A DNA stretch of 64,000 nt from RGIG3159 sp034927685. GTDB lineage: Bacteria; Bacillota; Clostridia; Oscillospirales; Oscillospiraceae. The translations under genes and the position numbers were made by a program. The stretch lies in assembly GCA_034927685.1 (NCBI GenBank), contig JAYFPO010000020.1, positions 24,927-88,926 of the forward strand, written 5' to 3'. The notes under the pieces are model-generated. The model was not told the DNA's origin, did no database searches, and was given only the letters and a program-made list of their open reading frames with translations. Below, one piece after another: positions 9,735-17,777 of the stretch; positions within the stretch are counted from its first letter, which is position 1, and every line of letters starts with the position of its first letter.

Positions 9735-10625
9735 ATGGAATCTCTTATTGTAGTTGCCGTCATTGCCGTTATTGTCATCATCCTGATCGTGCAAAACATC
9801 CATGTAGTGCAGCAGTCCAGAGCCTATGTCATTGAGCGGCTGGGCGGGTTTCATCAGGTCTGGCAGGTCGGCCTTCACCTGATGGTTCCGTTCCTGGATC
9901 GGATCGCCAAGAAGGTTACCCTGAAAGAGCAGGTGCTGGATTATCCCCCACAGCCCGTGATCACCAAGGATAACGTCACCATGCAGATCGATACCGTCGT
10001 CTACTTCCAGATCACGGACCCCAAGCTGTATGCCTACGGCGTCGAGCATCCCATGATGGCCATGGAAACGCTGACCGCCACCACCCTGCGGAATATCATC
10101 GGCGATCTGGAATTGGACCAGACGCTGACCTCCCGCGACGTCATCAACACCAAGATGCGCGCCATTCTGGACGAGGCCACGGACCCCTGGGGCATCAAGG
10201 TCAACCGCGTCGAGCTCAAGAACATTCTGCCGCCGCAGGATATCCAGACCTCTATGGAGAAGCAGATGAAGGCCGAGCGCGACCGTCGGCAGGCTATTTT
10301 GCAGGCCGAGGGCACCAAGCGCAGTCAGATTCTGGTGGCCGAGGGCGCGAAAGAGTCCGCCATTCTGAAAGCAGAGGGCGAAAAGGAAGCCGCGATCCTG
10401 AAGGCCGATGGCGATGCGCAGGCAATGCTCATGGTCCAGAAGGCTACCGCCGACGCGCTGCGGCTCCTGAATGACGCCGCGCCAAACGACCAGGTCATCA
10501 AGCTGAAATCCCTGGACGCCATGAAGAACATTGCCAATGGGCAGGCAACCAAGATCATCATTCCGTCAGATCTGCAGGGGCTGGCCGGGCTGGCCGCCTC
10601 CATCAAGGAAATCGTTACGAAATAA
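9735..10625 (+). CDS. SPFH/band 7 domain protein (QmcA/stomatin-like)
   Basis: This 296-residue protein has one N-terminal membrane helix (about 3-22), then an SPFH domain (about 25-185) with the family signature ERLGGFHQVWQVGLH and the conserved stretch RNIIGDLELDQTLTSRD. An Ala/Glu-rich coiled-coil follows (about 185-245: AILKAEGEKEAAILKADGDA), which drives oligomerisation into membrane-attached rings. A hydrophobic Leu/Ala C-terminal region follows. Pairing with NfeD matches the usual QmcA/NfeD arrangement. The unit ends at a strong terminator at 10648. Confidence 0.92.
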   Translation: MESLIVVAVIAVIVIILIVQNIHVVQQSRAYVIERLGGFHQVWQVGLHLMVPFLDRIAKKVTLKEQVLDYPPQPVITKDNVTMQIDTVVYFQITDPKLYAYGVEHPMMAMETLTATTLRNIIGDLELDQTLTSRDVINTKMRAILDEATDPWGIKVNRVELKNILPPQDIQTSMEKQMKAERDRRQAILQAEGTKRSQILVAEGAKESAILKAEGEKEAAILKADGDAQAMLMVQKATADALRLLNDAAPNDQVIKLKSLDAMKNIANGQATKIIIPSDLQGLAGLAASIKEIVTK

Positions 10626-10647
10626 ACGCCAAACATGGCGTTTTCAG

Positions 10648-10698
10648 AAAAGCAGCAGGATTGGGACCCCAAACCGGTTCCAATCCCGCTGCTTTTTT
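10648..10698 (+). terminator. Rho-independent terminator after the SPFH gene
   Basis: Arms AAAGCAGC-AGGATTGG and CCAATCC-CGCTGCTTT with one bulge, ending in T6. A smaller hairpin (AACGCC/GGCGTT) sits just upstream at 10625-10642. Confidence 0.75.
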
Positions 10699-10869
10699 CC
10701 GGTGTCCGCCCCCGATTGCGGCGCGAAGAGGAACAGGCGGCGCGCATGCCTCGCCCTCGCGGGACAGCACTCTCGCCGACGGTCGCCGCAAAGGTGCCGG
10801 CGCAAAGCCACAGGAATGCCACAGGCGGCTCGCCCCGCTGCCCCCGGACGTGCGCGGCTCGTCCCTTCC

Positions 10870-11148
10870 CCGCAGCAGCATCGCCGCGTTCAGGACGACG
10901 AACACAGAGCCGCCGTTGTGCATCAGGGCGCCCGTCACCGGATTCAGCACCCCGAACACGGAGAGCGCCACGGCGACCAGATTGATGCAGAGGGAGATCA
11001 CAATATTCTGGCCGACCTTCTTCATGACCTTGCGCGCGATTCGGAACAGATCGGGCAGGCGTTCGATATCGTCGCCCACAAGCACGGCGTCGGCGGATTC
11101 CACGGCGATATCGCTCATGGAAGAACCGGCAGACTCCTTTTCTCCCAT
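10870..11148 (-). pseudogene. Remnant of a heavy-metal P1B-type ATPase (C-terminal end only)
   Basis: About 93 residues match the very C-terminus of P1B cation-transporting ATPases: SDIAVESADAVL from the end of the P domain, then two membrane helices ending in the pattern GVLNPVTGALMHN-GG-SV-V-LN-A-LLR. The ATP-binding domain, the CPx helix and the DKTGT phosphorylation site are missing upstream, where alkD begins within 45 bp. Downstream of the family end (before 10870) the frame continues into Arg/Pro-rich nonsense to 10615. The stretch 10700-10869 holds no gene I can recognise. This is a deletion relic, not a working transporter. Confidence 0.8.
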
Positions 11149-11190
11149 GTCGCACCCATCACGACAAGAACCGTTTCTTTCTGCCGCTGT

Positions 11191-11877
11191 TCATCTTGCT
11201 TTCAGCGTCCGCAGGTACGCCTTTTGCTCCGGCGTGATGCGATAGCTTTCGACGGCCTTCTGAATGGCTTTGTTGTGGGTCCATTTGTCCAGCCGCCGCC
11301 CCTCGAGGTATGGCAAAACGGCGTCCCACTGTTTGGCCAGCGCCGTGGCAAAGTACCAGGCGATCATCATGTTGACATAGTATTCCCCGGAGGAAACACC
11401 GGCCACCCACGCCGGATACTCCGGCGAGAACGCCTCGTCCAGATAAAACCGCATCAGCATCCCAATGCCGAACCGCACCGTATAGGTGTGCGCGGCGGCG
11501 AGCCATTCCGGGATTCTGGTCAGCAGCTCGGGCAGGTGCTTTCGGAACGCCTTCGGGCATAGCAGGTCGCAGGTGGCCCAGTTGTCCACATAGGGCAAAA
11601 ACGCATCCACCGCCGCAGCGGCCTCGCCATACTCCCGCATGCCCTCCAGCAGAAAGCCGTGGAGGTTGTTTTCCTCATAGTAGCTGTGGGGCAGGTTCTT
11701 CAAAAACGCTCCCGTCGCCGGCTCCCCGGAAAGCTCCTTTGCCAACTTGCGCAGCTCCGGCGTCCGCACGCCGATCACCGTCGCCGGCGCCACCGTCGGC
11801 ATCAAACTGCATTGGAAGTCCCGGTACGCGGGGTCCTGCAGCGCAAACAATCTGCTTTGCATGTCCGATACAACCAT
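11191..11877 (-). CDS. DNA alkylation repair protein, AlkD family
   Basis: The 228-residue all-helical HEAT-like repeat protein is of the AlkC/AlkD family, which removes bulky or cationic 3-methyl/7-methyl purines without base flipping. Family marks include GVRTPELRKLAKEL (about 36-49), YYEENNLHGFL (about 66-76), the YVDNWATCDLLCPK segment (about 95-108; the Asp-Asn-Trp lies in the active cleft) and NKAIQKAVES near the C-terminus. GAGGG precedes the ATG at 11877. It stands alone between the ATPase relic and a 399-bp intergenic region. Confidence 0.88.
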   Translation of the reverse strand: MVVSDMQSRLFALQDPAYRDFQCSLMPTVAPATVIGVRTPELRKLAKELSGEPATGAFLKNLPHSYYEENNLHGFLLEGMREYGEAAAAVDAFLPYVDNWATCDLLCPKAFRKHLPELLTRIPEWLAAAHTYTVRFGIGMLMRFYLDEAFSPEYPAWVAGVSSGEYYVNMMIAWYFATALAKQWDAVLPYLEGRRLDKWTHNKAIQKAVESYRITPEQKAYLRTLKAR

Positions 11878-12184
11878 GTCAAGCCCTCATTCCCAATGTG
11901 ATTCCGCCCCCGCGAGGCGCGCGCCGCAGATCGCAAAACATGCTGTTTTCCTCGTCACTTCAACATGATCGGCGCTTTTTTTATCGTTTTTTTCTCTTCC
12001 TTTGTCAGATTGGCCGTCTCTTGACAAGAGCATACCCTTTTTCGGCCGACAATGCAATGAGGCGGTTTGAAAAGAACGGCATCTCCGCGCCCAGGACCCT
12101 TTTTTATCCTGCCACGTTTTCCGTGCCCTGCACGCCGCGGGGGCCGCTCTGCCGGGTCGTTTTTCGTCTGTCCCGCATCGCATG

Positions 12185-12214
12185 TTGGCAGGGAGAAGCA
12201 ACCTGTGCTATAAT
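12185..12214 (+). promoter_or_regulatory. Putative promoter of the EamA transporter gene
   Basis: -35 TTGGCA (12185-12190) and -10 TATAAT (12209-12214), 18 bp apart. The rest of the 399-bp gap 11878-12276 shows no gene or RNA structure I can support. Confidence 0.6.
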
Positions 12215-12276
12215 GAAAAAAACTTATGATACCGCCAACTTTTCAAGCTGCCGCGTCATATTCAGAGGTGACTGTC

Positions 12277-13146
12277 ATGTGGGTTGTTTTTGCATTCGGA
12301 TCGGCGTTTTTTGCCGGACTGACCGCAATCCTTGCGAAATGCGGCATCAGAAAAACGGACTCCAATGTGGCGACGGCGATCCGCACCATCGTCGTGCTGG
12401 CCTTTTCGTGGCTGATGGTATTCCTGGTCGGTTCGCAGTCTACCCTGGCTTTTGTCGGTGCAAAGACCTGGGTGTTCCTCATTCTTTCGGGCCTTGCCAC
12501 CGGCGCATCGTGGCTGTGCTATTTCCGGGCGCTGCAGTTGGGAGACATCAACAAGGTCGTGCCGATTGACAAGTCCAGCACGATTCTGACCATCCTCCTT
12601 GCCCTGATTTTTCTGGGAGAAGGCCTCACCTGGCTCAAAGCGATCTGCATTGTCTCCATTGCCGCCGGCACGTACCTGATGATTCAGAAAAAGGCTGCGA
12701 CCGATGCAGCATCGCCGAAACGCGGCGCGTGGCTACCCTATGCGGTTTTCTCCGCGGTGTTCGCGTCGCTGACCGCCATTCTCGGAAAAATCGGAATTGA
12801 AGGCGTGGAATCCAACCTTGGCACCGCAATCCGGACGGGCGTCGTGTTGGTCATGGCCTGGATCGTTGTCTTTGTGACCGGCAGGCAACACACCGTCAAA
12901 TGCATTCCGCGGAACGAGCTCGGCTTTCTCTGCCTTTCGGGCCTTGCCACCGGCGCATCGTGGCTGTGCTACTACAAGGCGCTGCAAGTCGGCCTTGCCA
13001 GCGTGGTCGTCCCGATCGACAAGCTGAGCATTCTCGTGACGGTTGCATTTTCCCGGCTTGTCTTCCGGGAGCGGCTGTCGAAAAAGGCGGCTGTCGGCCT
13101 TTGCCTGATCGTCGCCGGAACGCTGGCCCTGCTCATCAAACGATAA
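12277..13146 (+). CDS. EamA/DMT-family transporter
   Basis: This 289-residue drug/metabolite transporter superfamily protein has ten predicted membrane helices in two EamA halves (about 1-140 and 150-289). Each half carries the motif LSGLATGASWLCY followed by ...VVPIDK. Such proteins export amino acids or metabolites; the substrate is not evident. The ATG at 12277 follows AGAGGTG; an in-frame start at 12226 has no ribosome site and would add a polar tail. The two halves share 38 identical nucleotides. The 3' end overlaps a small minus-strand Cys-rich reading frame by 11 bp. Confidence 0.88.
   Translation: MWVVFAFGSAFFAGLTAILAKCGIRKTDSNVATAIRTIVVLAFSWLMVFLVGSQSTLAFVGAKTWVFLILSGLATGASWLCYFRALQLGDINKVVPIDKSSTILTILLALIFLGEGLTWLKAICIVSIAAGTYLMIQKKAATDAASPKRGAWLPYAVFSAVFASLTAILGKIGIEGVESNLGTAIRTGVVLVMAWIVVFVTGRQHTVKCIPRNELGFLCLSGLATGASWLCYYKALQVGLASVVVPIDKLSILVTVAFSRLVFRERLSKKAAVGLCLIVAGTLALLIKR
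12484..12971 (+). repeat. 38-bp exact internal repeat in the EamA gene (12484-12521 and 12934-12971)
   Basis: The same 38 nucleotides, encoding LSGLATGASWLCY, occur in both halves, exactly 450 bp (150 codons) apart and in frame. Flanking codons differ, so this looks like local gene conversion between two ancient halves rather than a recent whole duplication. Confidence 0.8.
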
Positions 13147-13309
13147 CGCGCCAATACGGTTGGTACACACGCTCGCAATCGCCGCACTGGATGCAGCCGC
13201 TGCCACAATGGGAGGTTTTTTTCTGCCAGTCGGACTGATTGGGATATTTGCCGTCAAAGGGGTCATACTGACCTTCCGCGCCACCATTGAGACCAAGTCT
13301 CGGACTCAT
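13136..13309 (-). CDS. Small Cys-rich protein, possibly the C-terminal remnant of a larger gene
   Basis: A 57-residue frame from ATG at 13309 has a composition unlike shadow frames. It contains DPFDGKYPNQSDWQKKT followed by the cluster HCGSGCIQCGDCERVY, i.e. C-x3-C-x2-C-x2-C, a spacing able to hold a zinc ion or an Fe-S cluster. Only a weak ribosome site (CAGG) precedes the ATG, and the C-terminus overlaps the eamA stop by 11 bp. It begins where the MFS remnant ends, in another frame, so it may be a fragment left by the same rearrangement. I do not recognise the family. Confidence 0.45.
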   Translation of the reverse strand: MSPRLGLNGGAEGQYDPFDGKYPNQSDWQKKTSHCGSGCIQCGDCERVYQPYWRVIV

Positions 13310-13554
13310 ATGCTTGCCTGTTCTATCCGGTTTTCTCGCTGCCGATACAGCAGACCAGACAGGAAGATCATTACGCCGATATTCACCAAATAAGTGATGG
13401 CGTTAAACAGCCCGATTTGCTCCGTCGCCACCCCCTTATGGGCCAGAAACAGCTGGATCAGCGTGGCGCTGACAAAGGGCAGCGCCGCATTAAAAGCAGC
13501 CTCTTTCCCTGCATAGAAGGCAAAGTTCCATCGGGTATCCGACCATTTTTTCAT
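13306..13554 (-). pseudogene. Truncated MFS transporter (first 82 residues)
   Basis: The frame starts well: ATG at 13554 behind a strong GGGAGGGGG site, giving MKKWSDTRWNFAFYAGKEAA and two membrane helices typical of an MFS N-terminus. It stops after 82 residues, just beyond helix 2 (FLSGLLYRQREN). MFS proteins need about 400 residues and twelve helices, and nothing downstream restores the frame. The truncation falls next to the Cys-rich fragment at 13136-13309. Confidence 0.7.
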
Positions 13555-13652
13555 AAAAAAAACAGACCCCCTCCCGCGGTCATTCGTGACGCTAATAATC
13601 GGTACCTGACTTTTGACACCCAAATCTTTGCTGCCGCAGCTTTTTCTTTTCA

Positions 13653-13687
13653 TTCGGGGCCTGCACAGACGCTGTGCAGGCCCCGAA
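13653..13687 (-). terminator. Long hairpin closing the amino-sugar operon
   Basis: A perfect 16-bp stem TTCGGGGCCTGCACAG / CTGTGCAGGCCCCGAA with a 3-nt loop lies 7 bp after the nagB-like stop. There is no good U-tract on the minus strand, so it may act as a 3'-end stabiliser or an atypical terminator. Confidence 0.6.
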
Positions 13688-13693
13688 CTTTGC

Positions 13694-14653
13694 TCAGTAG
13701 CCGACCTTTTCCCAGCACGCAAAGGGAGCAGCCAGTTCTTCGCTGACATAGACCTGGGTCTTCATCAGCTGCAGCATGGAGCTGGGGATGCTGGGAGTAA
13801 CCGGCCCGTGGAGCACAAGACGGGAGGTCATTCTCTGCCAGGAGGAGAACGTATTGTTGGTCATCAGCGCATGGACTTCAATGCGTTCCCGGGCGTTCTT
13901 GACGTCGACGGGGCCGATGGAAGCAGCCTTGGGCGGCACGCTGGCGATGTAACCGGACTGGCCGAACACGCCATGGAGCGAGTTCTGGGCAACCGTCAGG
14001 GGGTGCAGGGTGACAATGCGGGCTTCCATGTTCAGCCACTCGTCAATATCGTCAGTCAAGAACTCTTTGACGGGGTCGATGAATGCCATATGACCGGTCC
14101 AGCCCGGGGAAGAGGAACAGATATCTGCGCCGCCCTCGCCGACTTCGGTAATCAGCTTGGAATAATGGCCGATGTTCTGATTGGAGGGATAATGGACGTT
14201 CTCCAGAGGCATCCGCAGCTTGGGGTCGATCTGATAGACGAAGTATTTCAGCATGGAGTGGGCAAAGCCGGCTTCATAGGTCTCGGGAGCGATGCTGCCC
14301 TGATCGTCGGCCCATTCGTCCATGGCGAAGATGTGCAGCTTGCTGCAGTCCACCTGGAAATAGTTGATGAGTTGTGCCAGAGGAATGTAGGTTTCCGGCT
14401 CCGGGTTGCCGAGGATCATGGTGTACTTTTTGCCGGCCTCGGAGGCGGCCTTCAGGCGGGAGAACAGCGTGGCAATCAACACGGGATGGGGGTTCATCAT
14501 GACCTTGATGTTGAAATCAGGGTTGGGATGCTTCTCCAGGTCCTTGCCGCTGATTTTGCGCAGACGCTCGCAGACTTCCCGGTCCTGAAAGGGGACATAG
14601 TCGCCGCACTTAAAGTCGAGTTTTGTCGGGGGATCAAAGATGATGTCTTTCAT
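13694..14653 (-). CDS. Glucosamine-6-phosphate deaminase-like protein (NagB/RpiA fold)
   Basis: This 319-residue member of the glucosamine/galactosamine-6-phosphate isomerase family is longer than typical NagB (about 260). The loop FAMDEWADD (109-117) matches NagB FNMDEY with its general-base Asp (here Asp112). The second active-site loop, normally G-x-G-x-D-G-H-I-A-F-N-E, reads PGWTGHMAFID (183-193). His188 is kept, but the Asp is Thr186 and the Glu is Asp193. It may therefore act on a different amino-sugar phosphate or be a related isomerase. Last gene of the operon, overlapping the CBM9-like gene by 4 bp. Confidence 0.75.
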   Translation of the reverse strand: MKDIIFDPPTKLDFKCGDYVPFQDREVCERLRKISGKDLEKHPNPDFNIKVMMNPHPVLIATLFSRLKAASEAGKKYTMILGNPEPETYIPLAQLINYFQVDCSKLHIFAMDEWADDQGSIAPETYEAGFAHSMLKYFVYQIDPKLRMPLENVHYPSNQNIGHYSKLITEVGEGGADICSSSPGWTGHMAFIDPVKEFLTDDIDEWLNMEARIVTLHPLTVAQNSLHGVFGQSGYIASVPPKAASIGPVDVKNARERIEVHALMTNNTFSSWQRMTSRLVLHGPVTPSIPSSMLQLMKTQVYVSEELAAPFACWEKVGY

Positions 14654-15279
14654 TGTTGTATTTCTCCTTTTTCATCATTTGAAAATATCATAAAGCCAAA
14701 GCTATCTGGCCGGTGGAACGTAAAGGGGGTACCCTGGATGGGACTCCACGACAAATAGTGGGGCGGTACCGACAGATCGGAACATTTATAGCAGTTTGCC
14801 CGGATTGTCGTACCGGGAGCGGCATCAAAGTTCGGAAAGAAACGAAGAATAAAACGATACGGAATTTGATAGAAAATTTCCCAACCCGCGGCGGATCGGT
14901 GAATGTTCGGTTTGAACACCTGATCCGCTTCATCCGGAACGAGCCGCGTCAAATCGTCCACGCAGCTGCCAATGCCCAGATAGAAGCAGCCATTGGGGTT
15001 GAATTCCAAGTTGAGATATCTTGGATCTCCTTCGATTGGACAGAAAAAGAATTCCAGGCAGCTGTCCTCGCAGGGCATTCCCAACGCTCCCTTTTCGACA
15101 GCACGAATTTGTAGTTCCTCCGCCCACAGATGTACGAAAAGGGCCTCTGCGCCATAGCATAGCTGCGCGTATGCCCGTATATCCTGCGTCGTTTCCAGGT
15201 ATGGATGATCGATTTGCAGGACCGGGACAGCGGACCAGTCCGGTTGACTGTGGATTCTCTGGATACGATAAGTTTTCAT
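14650..15279 (-). CDS. CBM9-like carbohydrate-binding protein
   Basis: The 209-residue protein has no signal peptide and resembles the family 9-like carbohydrate-binding beta-sandwich found as a stand-alone cytoplasmic protein. The core is CEDSCLEFFFCPIEGDPRYLNLEFNPNGCFYLGIG (about 70-104), a pattern of strands with E-x-F typical of that fold, followed by GWEIFYQIPY. It sits between nagA and the nagB-like gene with 4-bp overlaps at both ends, so it is translated with them. A cytoplasmic sugar-binding domain there suggests a lectin-like or auxiliary role. No catalytic residues can be assigned. Confidence 0.65.
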   Translation of the reverse strand: MKTYRIQRIHSQPDWSAVPVLQIDHPYLETTQDIRAYAQLCYGAEALFVHLWAEELQIRAVEKGALGMPCEDSCLEFFFCPIEGDPRYLNLEFNPNGCFYLGIGSCVDDLTRLVPDEADQVFKPNIHRSAAGWEIFYQIPYRFILRFFPNFDAAPGTTIRANCYKCSDLSVPPHYLSWSPIQGTPFTFHRPDSFGFMIFSNDEKGEIQQ

Positions 15280-16418
15280 TTTTGTATCTGGCCCTCGAAA
15301 ATCACCTGCTTCACTTCCATCTTGTGATTGACAAACACAAGATCTGCACGTTTTCCCACAGCGATTTCACCGCGGTCGCGGAGGCCGATGGCGCGAGCCG
15401 GGTTGTAGGAGGCAAAACGGAAGACATCGCAAATCGACGCGCCGGTGTGCTTCATCATATTGCGGCAGGCCACCTCCAGGGTAAGCTTGGAGCCGGCAAT
15501 CTCGCCGGTGTGATCGAAGTTAATATCCGTAACGCCCTCGTAGCCGGGAGGCGTTGGGCCGTCGCACGCAAAGGCGTCGGAAATCAAAATGATCCGGTCG
15601 TCGCCCTTGATCTTCCGAACCAAACGCAGCATATAGGGGTCCACATGGATGCCCCGGCTGTCGCAGATCAACTCCGCGTAGATGTCCCGGTTGTAGTTGA
15701 CCGCCTCATCGACGCAGACGCCGCGGCATTCGGGATATTTGGGCAGAGAGCCGGTTGCGTTGGTGTGATGGGTGCCGATGCAAAGGCCGTAGGGCATGAG
15801 CGATTCGATTTGCTGCGGGGTCGCTTCGCTGTGGGCAACGGAAAAGACGGCGCTTCGGTTTGCAGCCTTGGCGTCCTTGACAAAGCCAAGAATTCCCTCC
15901 CGTTCCGGGGCCAGAGCCCAGACCTTGACGTCCTCGCCGCAGCGGCGGACAAGCTCTGCGTAATCCTCCTGCCGAATGGGGCCTCTCCAGGGGTTTTTCT
16001 CCCGGTTACAGCCGAATTTCGGGTTCAGGTAGGGGCCTTCCATGTAGATGCCGCCGATGTTTTCGCCGTCCTTCTCCCGCATGGCAGCCCGGACCGCGTC
16101 AATGGCCTGCAGATACTTCTCGCGGTCCATGTCATAGTAAAGGGCCGCCAGAACGGTGGTGGTGCCGTGGCGCAGGAAATGACGGGCCACATGCAGCGGG
16201 TCTTCAAAGAAGTATTTTCCGGCGCCGGAGTGGGTGTGGATATCAATCATACCGGGGCCTACATAGGCGCCCTGCGCATCCAGAATCTCGCAGTCTGCCG
16301 GGATTTTTGTCAGGCGCATCTCGCCAAACCCCTGGATTGCGCCGCTCTCCGCAAAGAGAACCGCCTCGGGAATCAGATGATCCTTCATCACCAGCACGGC
16401 ATTTTTAATTGCTAACAT
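15276..16418 (-). CDS. nagA: N-acetylglucosamine-6-phosphate deacetylase
   Basis: NagA removes the acetyl group of GlcNAc-6-phosphate to give glucosamine-6-phosphate. The 380-residue amidohydrolase has the metal site IDIHTHSGAG (His61, His63), the metal-ligand Glu in YMEGPYLNP (about 124-132), AHSEA and THHTNATGSLP metal/phosphate residues, and the catalytic Asp in ISDAFACDG. The tail NPARAIGLRDRGEIAVGKRADLV matches the composite beta domain of the superfamily. The ATG at 16418 lies inside the 3' end of the ceramidase-like gene (14-bp overlap). It supplies the substrate for a NagB-type deaminase, which is encoded two genes downstream. Confidence 0.92.
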   Translation of the reverse strand: MLAIKNAVLVMKDHLIPEAVLFAESGAIQGFGEMRLTKIPADCEILDAQGAYVGPGMIDIHTHSGAGKYFFEDPLHVARHFLRHGTTTVLAALYYDMDREKYLQAIDAVRAAMREKDGENIGGIYMEGPYLNPKFGCNREKNPWRGPIRQEDYAELVRRCGEDVKVWALAPEREGILGFVKDAKAANRSAVFSVAHSEATPQQIESLMPYGLCIGTHHTNATGSLPKYPECRGVCVDEAVNYNRDIYAELICDSRGIHVDPYMLRLVRKIKGDDRIILISDAFACDGPTPPGYEGVTDINFDHTGEIAGSKLTLEVACRNMMKHTGASICDVFRFASYNPARAIGLRDRGEIAVGKRADLVFVNHKMEVKQVIFEGQIQK

Positions 16419-17766
16419 ACGTATCCCTCAGATCGTTCAGCATCTGCTGGCCTTCTGCAACCATCAGCTCTGCAACCCCTGCCTTGAAATTGGAGCTTCT
16501 TGCCTCATAGCCGCCCTCTTCATAGGCGTCGCGCATGGGGAAATAGCCCTCGTCGCCATTTGTGTTGCAGGTGGGAAGAACCAGATCCCAGCCGGCCGTT
16601 TCTTTCAGCGCCCTGCCGATTCCGGTAAAGGGCTCGCCGGGGATCCCCGCCATGGCCACAGGGCCGATGCCGATGCCGGTCAACTCCATCGAAAATGCGT
16701 CCGGGCCGTGCTCCAGCCGCAGCATCCGGGCAGCCTCCGCAACCACGGTCGTCAGCATCATGCCGGTGTACGGGATCTTGGCATCCTTCCCGGCCTCGTG
16801 AAGCTCGTTCAGGCGGCGCGCTTCGGGAAGGTCCGCGGGATTTGGCATATTCGAAGGAACCTGGATGGTTCTTTGCAGGCAGCGCAGCGTATCCACGTCG
16901 ACATACTGCACTTTGTCAAAGGCCTGCAAAGTGGCAGCGGCGACCACTCTGCCCATATGGCGTGCGTGGCCATACCCCCGGGATACGTCGTCGAAGTCCA
17001 TGAACATGTCGTTGAGATCGCCGCCCTTGGGATGGACATTGACATGGTTTACATCGCCTTCCGCTCCGTTGAAGAAGATACACCTGCTGTGATCCAGTGT
17101 CTTTTCCACCGTTCTGCGCAGGAATCCGGGCCAGTCGGCTGAGATCTTATTGCCGCCGACGGTATCCGGGTGGTCGCCAAAGTTAACAAGGATCAGGTGT
17201 TCGCCGCCCTCCTGATCGAAGCGCAGAACATTGACGCGCTTGTCCACCTCCCCGAGGGGTGCGGCGATGTCGGGGTTCCTGACGCCGGGGTTGGTTTTGA
17301 CGCTGCCGTCCTTCATGCGAAAGCGGCGGATGAACGCAATGTTCGGCGCGTCTCCAATCCCCCACCCCATTCTGGCCGGCTTCAGGTCACTGAGCGCAAA
17401 CTGCGCAACATCCGCCATTTTCCGGCGGACAAACTGACTGTATTCCTGCTCCAACGAATCCTGCGGCGGCTGTCTCAGAAAGGGAGCCGTGTGGGTATGG
17501 GTTGCGGAGAGATAGATGGCTTCCTTGGGCAATCCGGTAACCTCGGATACATGCTTGCGGCAGGCTGCGGACAGCTCCTGTTGGATGCCGCAGTGGTCAA
17601 TGCTCAAAAGCACAGCCTTCGTATCACCGCAGGCCAGCGCCAAGGCATTGAGTTCCAGATCATCCAGAACGCCTTCCGCGAAACGCGGCTTGTAATATCC
17701 CGCGATCCCGATCCCCATCATGGGCGTGATCGTTACCCGGCTGAAGCCGGCTCTCAGTGTATTCAT
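16405..17766 (-). CDS. Neutral/alkaline ceramidase-like hydrolase
   Basis: The 453-residue protein matches the N-terminal catalytic domain of neutral/alkaline non-lysosomal ceramidases, an amidase fold that hydrolyses N-acyl bonds. It has AGFSRVTITP at the start, LSIDHCGI (about 54-61), the zinc-binding LSATHTHTAP (about 87-96), VNFGDHPDTVGG (second His cluster) and FFNGAEGDVNHV. There is no signal peptide, so it acts inside the cell, unlike secreted ceramidases. Bacterial homologues of this length occur in sugar-catabolic operons and have no settled substrate; an N-acylated sugar amide would fit here. ATG 17766 follows GGAGGT; an upstream ATG at 17781 overlaps that site. Confidence 0.75.
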   Translation of the reverse strand: MNTLRAGFSRVTITPMMGIGIAGYYKPRFAEGVLDDLELNALALACGDTKAVLLSIDHCGIQQELSAACRKHVSEVTGLPKEAIYLSATHTHTAPFLRQPPQDSLEQEYSQFVRRKMADVAQFALSDLKPARMGWGIGDAPNIAFIRRFRMKDGSVKTNPGVRNPDIAAPLGEVDKRVNVLRFDQEGGEHLILVNFGDHPDTVGGNKISADWPGFLRRTVEKTLDHSRCIFFNGAEGDVNHVNVHPKGGDLNDMFMDFDDVSRGYGHARHMGRVVAAATLQAFDKVQYVDVDTLRCLQRTIQVPSNMPNPADLPEARRLNELHEAGKDAKIPYTGMMLTTVVAEAARMLRLEHGPDAFSMELTGIGIGPVAMAGIPGEPFTGIGRALKETAGWDLVLPTCNTNGDEGYFPMRDAYEEGGYEARSSNFKAGVAELMVAEGQQMLNDLRDTYVSN

Positions 17767-17777
17767 AGGCACCTCCT

